51,596 bases of DNA from Bacteroidales bacterium (GTDB lineage Bacteria > Bacteroidota > Bacteroidia > Bacteroidales > JAAYJT01), in assembly GCA_012522795.1 (NCBI GenBank), contig JAAYJT010000071.1:1-51596 (forward strand), in the 5' to 3' direction. Below, one piece after another: positions 25,682-34,579 of this stretch (positions are counted from its first letter, which is position 1; every line of letters starts with the position of its first letter). The position numbers and the translations under genes were made by a program. The notes under the pieces are model-generated. The model ran no database searches, had not been told where the DNA came from, and saw only the letters and a program-made list of their open reading frames with translations.

Positions 25682-25933
25682 GGAGTCATGGTATTGTTGA
25701 AAGTCATTGTTTGGTTTATTATCTATTCAAAAAGATCTTTAGCCGAAAATCAATAATTCCCATTTTGATTCTGTAGTGGACTTATCGTTGAAATAACCAA
25801 CAAATATAATTGTTTTGCGGCTCTGATTCCTGATTTTGATACTGGGACACCCAAAACTAAACAATTTGCAATAAACTATGAATCAGCAAAATATGAAATT
25901 TGTAAATATTTATGTCAAAGATAGGTGCAAGGC

Positions 25934-25972
25934 TGTCAAAATATTAGACAGGTGTTGTCTAATTATTAGACA
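25934..25972 (+). promoter_or_regulatory. Two tandem 17-bp palindromic sites, candidate enhancers for the NtrC-type regulator
   Basis: Site 1 at 25934-25950 is TGTCAAAATATTAGACA; site 2 at 25956-25972 is TGTCTAATTATTAGACA. Site 2 is a perfect palindrome around its central base, and site 1 differs from it at two positions. Their starts are 22 bp apart, about two helix turns, so both would face the same side of the DNA. They lie about 88 and 110 bp upstream of the start site predicted from the sigma-54-like element, the usual range for enhancer sites of sigma-54 activators. A related site is found before the regulator gene. Confidence 0.65.
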
Positions 25973-26026
25973 GTTTGATGCGAGCTGTATAAATCTAATC
26001 AATTGATAATCAGGATTCAAATATTT

Positions 26027-26041
26027 TGGCACGATTTTTCT
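26027..26041 (+). promoter_or_regulatory. Sigma-54-like promoter of the tolC operon
   Basis: TGGCACG at 26027-26033 is a perfect -24 element. Four bases later TTCT stands where the consensus has TTGC, so the -12 part is degenerate. The predicted start is near 26052, about 15 nt before the tolC ATG. I saw no TAnnTTTG close upstream, which fits sigma-54 dependence. Confidence 0.55.
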
Positions 26042-26066
26042 ACTTTTAGAAATTAAAAAGAATAGA

Positions 26067-27416
26067 ATGAAACGGATTTTTCTTTTGGGTTGCTTCTTTA
26101 TAATGGCTTTGGTAACTGGAATGGCACAAACAATGGATTTATCGCAATGTATCCGTTACGCAATGGATCATAATTTGGCTTTGGCAAACAAAATCATTGA
26201 GAGCGAAATCAGCAATGAGCAATACCGTCAGACGCAGCGGAACCTTTTACCGGTAGTAGGCACAGGCACCACAGCCTATAAGCAGTTTGGCCGTTCTATT
26301 GATCCCACTACCAATACCTTTGTAAACGAAGACTTCTTTTCAAACAATTTTTATCTTGACTCACAAATCGAACTGTTTAAAGGGTTTTCGCGTATCAATA
26401 CCATTAAATTCAGTAAGTTGCAGTATCTGATAAGCACTGAAAATGCTCGACAAAATGAGATTGACCTCGCTTTTTCCATCATGAACCGCTATTACGACGT
26501 GATCTACTTCAAAGGCCTAATAGACATTGTAAAAGAGCAAGTTAACCTGAGTGAACTGAATACAAAAAAAACCTTGAAACAAATTGAACTCGGTTTACAA
26601 GCCGAATCGGATTTATTGGAGATGAAGGCGCAGTTGGCTTCAGAAATGCATCAGCTAATACAAGCAGTAAATCAATATGAAATGGCACTGCTTTCGCTGA
26701 AACATCTGATGAACTTCCCAGAAAACAACGAATTGGAGATTAATACATCCAATATACAGCTATTGAATGTTCTAAATGTTGTTGCTGACACCGTATATAA
26801 TGCAGCGTTGCTAACCATGCCATCGGCCAGAATTGCCGATATGGATGTGGCGGCTTCTCAGAAAAGCCTCTCCATGGTGCGGGCTGAACTCTTACCGCGT
26901 TTAGTAGCCGGTGGTGGCATTAATACCAATTTTGCCGATTCCCGTATGGAAAGGCTCTTCCCCAACGACCCGACCAATACTGCAATGCGCATCATCCCTT
27001 TCAAAGAACAATGGAGGCAAAATATGTCGCAATCCCTCTATTTGAGTCTGCAAATTCCTCTTTTTGAACGATGGGACCGGATGTCGCAAGTGAAAAAAGC
27101 CAAATTGGAACGACAAATGGCAATGAATCATCAGCAGGAAGAACAACAAGCCCTTTATCAGCAAATTGTTGAGGACCTGCAACGGCTTGAGTCCTTTACA
27201 AAGGAATTTGAGCAATTGAATGCAAAAACGGAAGCTCTTGCTGCAGCATTTTCAATTGCGGAGAAGAAATTAGAGAAAGGTTTAATTAATGTAATTGAGT
27301 TTTACACTGCGAAAAATCAATTGGCACAGGCAGAAGCCGATAAAATGCGTACCCTGTTGCAACTTCAACTGACCGGAAATACCATACGGTTTTATATGGG
27401 TGAAAAGATTTACTAA
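26067..27416 (+). CDS. TolC-family outer-membrane efflux protein
   Basis: A 449-residue outer-membrane channel subunit. Signal peptide MKRIFLLGCFFIMALVTGMAQ, then the usual duplicated TolC architecture: MDLSQCIRYAMDHNLALANK opens the first repeat, long heptad-rich helices follow (about 150-215 and 345-420), and beta strands lie around 60-110 and 265-320. Bacteroidota TolC proteins often lack an obvious lipobox, as here. It should trimerise and form the exit duct for the adaptor encoded 19 bp downstream and for one or more of the permeases. It is the first gene of the operon, directly behind the sigma-54-like promoter. Confidence 0.92.
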   Translation: MKRIFLLGCFFIMALVTGMAQTMDLSQCIRYAMDHNLALANKIIESEISNEQYRQTQRNLLPVVGTGTTAYKQFGRSIDPTTNTFVNEDFFSNNFYLDSQIELFKGFSRINTIKFSKLQYLISTENARQNEIDLAFSIMNRYYDVIYFKGLIDIVKEQVNLSELNTKKTLKQIELGLQAESDLLEMKAQLASEMHQLIQAVNQYEMALLSLKHLMNFPENNELEINTSNIQLLNVLNVVADTVYNAALLTMPSARIADMDVAASQKSLSMVRAELLPRLVAGGGINTNFADSRMERLFPNDPTNTAMRIIPFKEQWRQNMSQSLYLSLQIPLFERWDRMSQVKKAKLERQMAMNHQQEEQQALYQQIVEDLQRLESFTKEFEQLNAKTEALAAAFSIAEKKLEKGLINVIEFYTAKNQLAQAEADKMRTLLQLQLTGNTIRFYMGEKIY

Positions 27417-27435
27417 AACATGAAATTGTTGAAAA

Positions 27436-28686
27436 ATGGATAGAAAAATCGAAAAAAAGAAGGGACTAAAAACCAAGCACATCATCTGGATTGTGGGAGG
27501 GTTACTGATGACCTTTATACTATATAAAGCCATTTCCACTGCCGGCACAAAAACACTGCGCGTTGACCGTGAGAAGATTACCATCAATGCTGTGCAGGAA
27601 GGGCAGTTCAACGACTATATCCGCCTCAACGGACAGGTAGAGCCTATTTCTACCATCTATTTAGATGCAGAGGAAGGCGGGCGCGTGAAAGAACGACTGA
27701 TTGAAGAAGGTGCCATGGTAAAAGCCGGTGATGTGATACTGAAATTGGAGAACCGTACGCTGTATCAAGTCATTATGTCGAGCGAGTCTGACTTGGCGCA
27801 GAAGGAGAATATGCTCCGCCAAACCCGTATCAACTTTGAAAACCAGATGATAGAGACAAGCCGCAAATTATTATCCACGCATTTCGAGATACAGAAGAAG
27901 AAACGCAACTACGAACAGCAACAAGCATTGTATGCCGACAAACTGATTGCTGCCGAACTTTACCTGCAAGCTAAAGAAGATTATGAATATGCGCAGCAGG
28001 AGCAAGAGATCAACCAGCTGAAAGCAAGGAACGACTCAATAATCATGGTTTCGGAAATGAGTCAGCTGACTGATGACTTAGCCAAGATGCGCCAAACACT
28101 GCTGTTGGTGTACGAACGCTTAGAGAATCTGAATGTGAAAGCCCCCGTTGACGGGCAGCTGGGTATGCTGGATGCGGAGATTGGCCAAAGCATTGGGCAG
28201 GGCGCACGCATTGGGCAGATAAACGTGCTTACTAACTACAAGGTGCAAGCCATGATAGACGAACACTACATTGACCGTGTGCGCCACGGGTTGTCGGGCA
28301 CGCTAAGCCGGCAAGAAAAGACCTGGGAGCTGACTGTAAAAAAGGTATATCCCGAAGTGCGGCAGGGGCAGTTTAGGATTGATATGGTATTTGCCAATGA
28401 GATGCCAGAGAATATCCGCACAGGACAAACTTATTATATCAACCTAGAGTTGGGGCAACCACAGGATGCCCTAATGATTGCACGCGGCACTTTTTTCCAA
28501 AGCACCGGCGGACAGTGGATATATGTACTTGACCCTACGGGCAGCTATGCTACCAAGCGCAATATCCGTATCGGGAGGCAGAACCCGCAGTACTACGAAG
28601 TGTTGGAGGGGCTCAATCCCGGCGAGCAGGTGATAACCTCGGGTTATGAGAGTTTTGGGGATAATGATAAGTTGGTGATCAATTAG
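27436..28686 (+). CDS. HlyD/MacA-type periplasmic adaptor
   Basis: A 416-residue membrane-fusion protein. A basic N-terminus (MDRKIEKKKGLKTK) leads into one transmembrane helix (about 14-32). Then come a first biotinyl-lipoyl half (RLNGQVEPISTIYLDAEEGGRV), a long coiled-coil hairpin (about 115-235), the second lipoyl half (VKAPVDGQLGMLDAEIG), a beta-barrel domain and a membrane-proximal domain (IARGTFFQSTGGQWIYVL). It should link the inner-membrane ABC permease to the TolC channel. Its stop codon lies at the edge of the A/T-rich repeat that fills the gap to the permease gene. Confidence 0.92.
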   Translation: MDRKIEKKKGLKTKHIIWIVGGLLMTFILYKAISTAGTKTLRVDREKITINAVQEGQFNDYIRLNGQVEPISTIYLDAEEGGRVKERLIEEGAMVKAGDVILKLENRTLYQVIMSSESDLAQKENMLRQTRINFENQMIETSRKLLSTHFEIQKKKRNYEQQQALYADKLIAAELYLQAKEDYEYAQQEQEINQLKARNDSIIMVSEMSQLTDDLAKMRQTLLLVYERLENLNVKAPVDGQLGMLDAEIGQSIGQGARIGQINVLTNYKVQAMIDEHYIDRVRHGLSGTLSRQEKTWELTVKKVYPEVRQGQFRIDMVFANEMPENIRTGQTYYINLELGQPQDALMIARGTFFQSTGGQWIYVLDPTGSYATKRNIRIGRQNPQYYEVLEGLNPGEQVITSGYESFGDNDKLVIN

Positions 28687-28745
28687 CAATTAACAATTAG
28701 CAATTAACAATTAGTAATGTACAATTAACAATTAGCAATTGATAA
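28684..28745 (+). repeat. Degenerate AATTAACAATTAGC repeat
   Basis: About four imperfect units built from CAATTAACAATTAG, filling the gap between the adaptor and the permease genes. The same words recur at 31133-31200, at 42600-42615 and at 43293-43448. Confidence 0.75.
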
Positions 28746-28793
28746 TGAGTGTCATTCACTGATATAGGTTGACCGTTTTACAACAAAAAAAAT

Positions 28794-31133
28794 ATGCGAA
28801 CACTAAAACAGATACTAAAAACCATTACCAAATATCGGTTATCATCGGCATTAAGCCTAATGAGTCTGGTAGTTGCCTTTTTGGGAATTATTGTGCTAAC
28901 GCTTTATGTTTCGTACGAGAAAAGTTTTGATAATTTCCATAAGGATGGGGATGATATTTACCTAATGTCGTTTAAACACAGTATGGGTAGTGCTCTACCT
29001 GTACCTATGCGTGATTTTATTAAAAACGAGATACCGGAAATCGAGAATAGTGCCATTTCTTGGTACTCATCCAATCTTCTGTTTGTAAAACCCGAACAAT
29101 CCAGAAAAGATGGGATAGACGCCAATGCTATGCAGGTCTCCAAAGAGTTCTTCAGCATGTTTAATTTCCCGCTACTGATTGGCGATGCCACTACAGTGCT
29201 AGACAAGCCCAACAATATGGTAATTTCAGAATCTCTGGCCAATAAAATTTTCGGAACTACGGATGTTGAGGGCGAGCAATTATTTGTTAATGGCAATACA
29301 TGCACTATTACAGGAGTAATGAAGGATATGCCTAATAACACCTCTTTCAAGAACGATGCCTACATTGCTTTTAATATAGAAGAATATGAAGAGGATTGGA
29401 CCGAATGGAGTTTTAGCATATTCTTTAAATTGAGAAAAGGTACTAAAAAGGAAATAGTCAGCGATAAGATGAGCAGCACAAGTGATGAGAGGATTGTAGA
29501 ACTCCTTGATGCTCTTGAAGAACGTCATCCACCCGAAGGCTCAAGGGTTGAATTAATACCATTGAAAACAATTCACTTTAATTCTCGAGGATTTACTTTT
29601 GCCCAGATAAATGAAAGAGTGCTTGATGTGCTAATGCTACTTATCGTAATGCTACTGATTATGAGCGCCGTTAATTTTATCAACTTCTCCACATCGCAAG
29701 CTCCATTACGGGCTAAATCGCTTTCCATTCAGCAGATATTGGGAGAGCAAAAGTGGAAATCACAAGGGCAGATTATGGGTGAAGCAATATTGCTTTCACT
29801 TGTAGCCATGGGGATTTCACTATTACTTCATCACCTAACCTATCAACGAATTGAAAATCTTTTCCAAATCAGCGGGCTTTCATTCATTGACAGAGAGTCT
29901 TTTATACCACTTTTTGTTATGGGAGCCACTCTATTTGGGATTATCGCAGCTGCTTATCCAGCCCTTTACATTACCTCTGCACCAATGGCTCAGGTTGTGA
30001 AAGGTAAGATGTATTTCTCGGCTAAGGGCAAGGGCTTTCGTAGCGTACTAATAACTATTCAGTTTATTTTCACCATCGCTCTTGTGGCATCATCGCTAAC
30101 CATAGAGAAGCAACTCAGGTTCTGGAACAACTTTGATCTGGGAATTGAAAAAGAGGGTGTACTTTATCTATCTATGAATGAAACGCTCCAGCAAAGCCAT
30201 CAGGCATTTACTAATGAACTAATAAAAAATCCGCAAATCACAGACTATTGCTATACCCAGTTCCTACCGGGTTATGTTGGTATGGTCTGGGGTCGCAATG
30301 TTGATGGGCAGCAAGTTCTACTAAAAGCATGGCCCGTGGATAACCGCTTTATTGATTTCTTTGAGATTGAAATGGCCCAAGGTAGAAACTTTAGCCAGGG
30401 TGAGTCGGATATCAATAATTTTATACTCAACGAGGAGGCTGTAAAGACCTTTAAATGGGATAACCCGTTGGAACGGAAATTTTCGAGTTTCGGTACTGTG
30501 GGAGATATAGTAGGAGTTGCCAAAAACTTCAACTTTGCATCATTACAAGAGGGTATAGAGCCAATGGTGCTATGGTTTACAGGGAGTGCATCAAGAAAAG
30601 ACAACGTCCTGATAAAAACCCAATCGACAAATATTACTCAAATTAGAGAATTCATCGAGCGTACGGCTCAAAAAATAGACTCTGAAGGAACTTTCAGCGT
30701 TCGATTTCTTGACGATGAGCTAGAGGCACTTTACGGAAAGGAAACCCGCATGGCTCGGTTTATTGAGTTTGTTGCGCTATGGACTATTCTTTTAGCTCTT
30801 ACCGGTCTGCTGGGTTTAGTCATTTTCATCTCACGCGACAGGGTGAAGGAGATTGGCATCAGGAGGGTAAATGGAGCATCTGCCCTTCAGATACTTAATA
30901 TGCTGAATAAAAGCGTGTTAATATGGGTCGGTATCGCATTCGTAATTGCCACGCCCATAGCTTATTACGCCATGAGTCGTTGGCTTGAGAACTTTGCCTA
31001 CAAAACCACGCTCAGCTGGTGGATATTTGCCCTGGCTGGCATAGTATCGCTATTAGTGGCACTGCTTACTGTAAGCTGGCAGAGCTGGCGAGCTGCAACC
31101 CGTAATCCGGTGGAGGCACTGAGGTATGAGTAA
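28794..31133 (+). CDS. FtsX/MacB-type ABC transporter permease 1
   Basis: A 779-residue inner-membrane permease of the large duplicated type. It has an N-terminal helix (about 17-40), a MacB-like periplasmic domain (about 45-270), a three-helix FtsX core (about 275-405), a fourth helix near 420-440, a second periplasmic domain (about 445-650) and a second FtsX core (about 660-775). The conserved coupling stretch VKEIGIRRVNGAS is in the second core. The C-terminus, WRAATRNPVEALRYE, is typical of MacB-like exporters. By family, it works with the ATPase encoded next and moves substrates from the periplasm through TolC by mechanotransmission. It is the most divergent of the three permeases here. 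Confidence 0.9.
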   Translation: MRTLKQILKTITKYRLSSALSLMSLVVAFLGIIVLTLYVSYEKSFDNFHKDGDDIYLMSFKHSMGSALPVPMRDFIKNEIPEIENSAISWYSSNLLFVKPEQSRKDGIDANAMQVSKEFFSMFNFPLLIGDATTVLDKPNNMVISESLANKIFGTTDVEGEQLFVNGNTCTITGVMKDMPNNTSFKNDAYIAFNIEEYEEDWTEWSFSIFFKLRKGTKKEIVSDKMSSTSDERIVELLDALEERHPPEGSRVELIPLKTIHFNSRGFTFAQINERVLDVLMLLIVMLLIMSAVNFINFSTSQAPLRAKSLSIQQILGEQKWKSQGQIMGEAILLSLVAMGISLLLHHLTYQRIENLFQISGLSFIDRESFIPLFVMGATLFGIIAAAYPALYITSAPMAQVVKGKMYFSAKGKGFRSVLITIQFIFTIALVASSLTIEKQLRFWNNFDLGIEKEGVLYLSMNETLQQSHQAFTNELIKNPQITDYCYTQFLPGYVGMVWGRNVDGQQVLLKAWPVDNRFIDFFEIEMAQGRNFSQGESDINNFILNEEAVKTFKWDNPLERKFSSFGTVGDIVGVAKNFNFASLQEGIEPMVLWFTGSASRKDNVLIKTQSTNITQIREFIERTAQKIDSEGTFSVRFLDDELEALYGKETRMARFIEFVALWTILLALTGLLGLVIFISRDRVKEIGIRRVNGASALQILNMLNKSVLIWVGIAFVIATPIAYYAMSRWLENFAYKTTLSWWIFALAGIVSLLVALLTVSWQSWRAATRNPVEALRYE

Positions 31134-31200
31134 TCAATTAACAATGAACAATTAACAATTAGCAATGAGCAATTAATAATTAAGCATTAACAATTATAAT
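31133..31200 (+). repeat. Degenerate CAATTAACAATTA repeat
   Basis: Imperfect units (CAATTAACAATGAACAATTA and similar) fill the space between permease 1 and its ATPase. Composition and wording match the repeat at 28684-28745. Confidence 0.75.
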
Positions 31201-31209
31201 TTCACAACT

Positions 31210-31911
31210 ATGATTAAGACAGAGAAACTGAACAAATCATTTCGCACCGAGGAGGTGGAGACATTAGCGCTTAGGGATGTGGATATCCACGTGCAAAAAG
31301 GCGAGTTTGTGGCCGTTATGGGGCCATCGGGCTGTGGAAAATCTACTTTGCTCAACATTTTGGGCTTGTTGGATAACCCAACGGGTGGCAAGTACCTTTT
31401 TGATAATACCGAGGTGGGCCATCTGCGCGAGAACCAGCGCACCCAGCTGCGCAAAGGGAATATCGGCTTCGTGTTCCAGAGTTTTAACCTAATTGACGAG
31501 CTGAATGTGTACGAGAACGTGGAACTACCGCTTATCTATCTGAAAATTCCTGCCTCCAAACGGCGCGAGATGGTGAAGGCGGTGCTAAAGCGTATGCACA
31601 TCGGTCATAGGGAGAAGCATTTTCCGCAACAGCTCTCGGGCGGGCAGCAGCAGCGTGTGGCCATAGCCCGTGCAGTAGTTGCCAATCCCAAGCTTATCCT
31701 TGCCGACGAGCCCACGGGTAACCTTGACTCCAAGAACGGGAACGAGGTGATGGATCTGCTCAGTGAACTGAATCGCGAGGGTACAACCATTATAATGGTA
31801 ACTCACTCGCAGCACGATGCCGGCTTTGCGCACCGCATTGTAAACTTGTTTGACGGGATGGTGGTGGATGGATTTAAGCTATACAAGGGAAGTGCTACCC
31901 TAATACCATAA
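31210..31911 (+). CDS. ABC transporter ATP-binding protein (MacB/LolD-like), copy 1
   Basis: A 233-residue nucleotide-binding subunit with Walker [11 protein letters not shown]-loop FVFQSFNL, signature [14 protein letters not shown], Walker [13 protein letters not shown] and H-loop VTHSQHD. It hydrolyses ATP to drive the FtsX-type permease upstream. It differs from the second copy (42629-43300) at roughly 11 of 223 positions and has a different tail ([10 protein letters not shown]). The near-identity suggests a recent duplication or gene conversion, and the two ATPases may be interchangeable among the three permeases. Confidence 0.95.
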   Translation: MIKTEKLNKSFRTEEVETLALRDVDIHVQKGEFVAVMGPSGCGKSTLLNILGLLDNPTGGKYLFDNTEVGHLRENQRTQLRKGNIGFVFQSFNLIDELNVYENVELPLIYLKIPASKRREMVKAVLKRMHIGHREKHFPQQLSGGQQQRVAIARAVVANPKLILADEPTGNLDSKNGNEVMDLLSELNREGTTIIMVTHSQHDAGFAHRIVNLFDGMVVDGFKLYKGSATLIP

Positions 31912-31949
31912 GAACTCTTTTTATAAATTTTCTAAAATTTTATAAAAAC

Positions 31950-32594
31950 ATGAAAACAACAAGACAACTAATTTTAATTGTTTCAACTGTTTTTGTAGCT
32001 CAAAATTTGGTTGCTCAAGACAAATTATACACTAAGACGAACCAAGTACTCAATGTAGAAATTATTGAGCAAACTGATAATCTACTGAAATACCGATTAT
32101 CTGATTACAACGACGGTACAACCTTTACCATCAATAAAAGAAAGGTTGCGAAAATTGAATATGGAAACGGGCTAATTGATATGGTTGGCAATGAAAATCC
32201 CAGAAAAAAACGGCCCATTGGAATAAGTGCCTCCTTTGCTCACTTATTCTCCGATGAATCCAATTATATTGCGGCTACCATGGGTTACTTCATTATTCCT
32301 CAAATTGACCTTCAAATAAATTTAGCTACAGGATTCTGGAGGGGTACATATGTAACCGCAGGTGGTAAGTTCCATCTCAATTCAAACTATTCAAAGAATC
32401 GAACCACGCCTTTTAGTGGTTTTCTTTTGGGTTATGAAAGTGGAAACACATTTTTGGACATTCCATTCGGGGTGAATTTTATCGGTAATAAAGGGTTGAG
32501 CCTATCATTAAGTTTAAACGAAAGAATTTTCTTGACAGAAGTAAATCATACAACGTTTTTAGAATTGTCGGCAGGCTGGAAATTTGACTGGTAA
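31950..32594 (+). CDS. Outer-membrane protein with N-terminal strand-repeat domain
   Basis: A 214-residue exported protein of unknown role. Signal peptide MKTTRQLILIVSTVFVAQNLVAQ. Residues about 24-75 (DKLYTKTNQVLNVEIIEQ... KYRLSDYNDGTTFTINKRKVAKIEYGNG) match a small beta domain often seen in Bacteroidota envelope proteins. The remainder alternates amphipathic strands and ends in an aromatic strand (TFLELSAGWKFDW), consistent with a small outer-membrane barrel. It follows the ATPase by 38 nt and could be part of the exporter transcript. Confidence 0.7.
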   Translation: MKTTRQLILIVSTVFVAQNLVAQDKLYTKTNQVLNVEIIEQTDNLLKYRLSDYNDGTTFTINKRKVAKIEYGNGLIDMVGNENPRKKRPIGISASFAHLFSDESNYIAATMGYFIIPQIDLQINLATGFWRGTYVTAGGKFHLNSNYSKNRTTPFSGFLLGYESGNTFLDIPFGVNFIGNKGLSLSLSLNERIFLTEVNHTTFLELSAGWKFDW

Positions 32595-32698
32595 CCAGCC
32601 TAGTTACAGCAGTTTATATAGATGACTATAGGGTTAAACGAAGGTGAATTTGTCAACAGACAAACCAAATATTTCAGTTGCGAATAAAACATATAATT

Positions 32699-33622
32699 AT
32701 GAATCAGTTAAAAATAAGAAGTCGAATTTTATTAGTGTTTTGGGGGGTTGCAACAATATTGATATATGCAACACTACACGAATTCGGACACGTAATACCA
32801 GCAAAAATATTCGGAGCTAACATTATTGAGTTAGATTTAAATATTTTTTCACCACACTATAGGATTGATAGCAGTCATTTAAGCAGTCTTCAAAAATCAA
32901 TTGTGGCAATTGGCGGCACCCTTTTCCCTTTAATTATTGCATTAATGGTTTTAAAGTGTTCCTCCAAAAACAACTTATTTTCATTTTTTTCACTTTTATT
33001 TTTTAATACTTGTGTATCTACCCTGATACCATGGATAATACCTATAGGAAATGGTGACACTATACATTTCATAAGCGCTTCTGAGATAAGTCAAATTTAT
33101 GTTTCTCTTATTTCTGGCTTATTGTTTACAATTTGTGTTATCTACTTACTACGAAACAGAAGAAAAGTATTTGAACCATTCAAATTGTTTTATAAAGGGC
33201 ACTTTGTGATAAACACAAAAGCATATTTTAGACAATTAATTGGGTTAATTGGCTTTATAGTAATATTTTTCATTATTAATCCCCCTTCCATTTCTAAGGC
33301 TTATCCAAGTATAGGTCAAATCACAATTTGCTCCAAAAAGTTTGACAGGAATACAATCCTTCCATTTGAATTTCCTGTAATTTATCCTTCGGGAAATGAC
33401 ACATTAATTGTACAAGCAAGGATATTAACTGCAGAATATGTAAAAGTAGGATATATTCTTTCTACTAACAATGGTGAAGAAGAAATAACGATTTTTAAAG
33501 GAGGAGAAATTAACTTACTAGAAAATAGGTCTTATGGTATAGTTCCCAAAAAAGGAAAAATATATTTTATAGTCGATGGGAAAAATATAAAAGGAGAAGT
33601 TACTATTAAGAAAAAGAAATAA
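32699..33622 (+). CDS. Membrane protein with HEFGH motif, M50-like metallopeptidase
   Basis: A 307-residue protein with several transmembrane helices. HEFGH at residues 27-31, inside the first helix (ILIYATLHEFGHVIPAKIFG), is a HExxH zinc motif placed as in M50/site-2-protease relatives. A second motif around PIGNGDTIHF could supply the third ligand (Asp), though it departs from the NPxPxxxLDG consensus. Further helices follow (about 70-150 and 180-200), then a non-membrane C-terminal beta domain (ICSKKFDRNTILPFEF... to the end). Whether it cleaves proteins is unproven. The ATG at 32699 is preferred over a TTG at 32678. Codons look more A/T-rich than in the flanking ABC genes. Confidence 0.6.
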   Translation: MNQLKIRSRILLVFWGVATILIYATLHEFGHVIPAKIFGANIIELDLNIFSPHYRIDSSHLSSLQKSIVAIGGTLFPLIIALMVLKCSSKNNLFSFFSLLFFNTCVSTLIPWIIPIGNGDTIHFISASEISQIYVSLISGLLFTICVIYLLRNRRKVFEPFKLFYKGHFVINTKAYFRQLIGLIGFIVIFFIINPPSISKAYPSIGQITICSKKFDRNTILPFEFPVIYPSGNDTLIVQARILTAEYVKVGYILSTNNGEEEITIFKGGEINLLENRSYGIVPKKGKIYFIVDGKNIKGEVTIKKKK

Positions 33623-33800
33623 CCTACCGATAGCAAGCGGTTTGAACGTAAAGCGGACAACATGCCTCGAAGTGAAATTTTTGATAAGAAGAAAAGTACT
33701 GCCCCCGTATCAATGTTAGGTAGTAAAAACTGCTCTGATTCAAGCTGTCAAATCGATAATTGCTCGTTGTTTACATTGTAAAAACTCAAAATCTGAAAAA

Positions 33801-34535
33801 ATGAAGAATATGAACAGAGAACTAGTGTTTTTAAGAACCTTTGCTATTGCAGCGGTTATGGGAATGATTTTCATAGTCGCTTCGTCTATGAAAAATGGTG
33901 GCAACCAAAAATTCAGCGAAATTGATGTTGAAAGAATCAATATCGTAGAAAAAGACGGTACCATAAAAATGATCATTACCAATGTGGAGCATTTTCCTTC
34001 GGGTAATGACATGGTGAATGGTAAGCCTACCAATGCGAATCGAGAAAAAACGGCGGGTATGCTGTTTTTCAACGATGACGGTATGGAGGCTGGTGGCTTA
34101 GTCTATTCTGGAGAGAAAAATGATGACGATCATGTTGCGGGTGCAATATTTACATTTGACCAATACGATGGGGACCAGGTGGTAAACCTAATAATGCAGG
34201 ACATTAAACAAGGTGACAATAGATTTGTCTTGAATGGGATAGGCTTTAACGACCGACTACCAACAGAATCAATCTCTACGTTTCTTGAAAAACAAAAAGA
34301 GTTTGAAGGTTTGTCCCCTGAGGAGATACAGAGTAAGGTTAAAGAATATTCAGAGCAAGGAATGATAGGTGGGGTTACACGGGTGTTTTTGGGCAAAGCA
34401 GAATCTCAGCACAATGGGCTGTTCCTATTTGATGATAGAGGAATGCCCAGGGCAATGTTTTATGTGGACAAGGAGAACAACGCCGTGTTAAAGTTCTTCG
34501 ATGAAGAGCTTAACGTTATTGCCTCATTCCCTTAG
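33801..34535 (+). CDS. Hypothetical membrane-anchored protein
   Basis: I do not recognise a functional family. The 244-residue product has an N-terminal helix (VFLRTFAIAAVMGMIFIVASSM), then a soluble domain beginning FSEIDVERINIVEKDGTIKMIITN, a phrase I associate with Bacteroidota hypothetical proteins. The tail has two similar beta-turn stretches, GMLFFNDDGMEAGGLVYSG and GLFLFDDRGMPRAMFYVD, which look like repeats of one fold. The helix suggests an inner-membrane anchor with the domain outside the cytoplasm. A second, 127-bp copy of its 3' end lies at 36042-36168, beyond the hydrolase gene. Confidence 0.65.
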   Translation: MKNMNRELVFLRTFAIAAVMGMIFIVASSMKNGGNQKFSEIDVERINIVEKDGTIKMIITNVEHFPSGNDMVNGKPTNANREKTAGMLFFNDDGMEAGGLVYSGEKNDDDHVAGAIFTFDQYDGDQVVNLIMQDIKQGDNRFVLNGIGFNDRLPTESISTFLEKQKEFEGLSPEEIQSKVKEYSEQGMIGGVTRVFLGKAESQHNGLFLFDDRGMPRAMFYVDKENNAVLKFFDEELNVIASFP

Positions 34536-34579
34536 AATAAAAGGAAAATAAAATACAAACAAGTTAAGATTAGAGCTTT

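Noticed and set aside
28684-28745. CRISPR array
   Set aside because: The units are short, degenerate and contiguous, with no unique spacers and no cas genes nearby.
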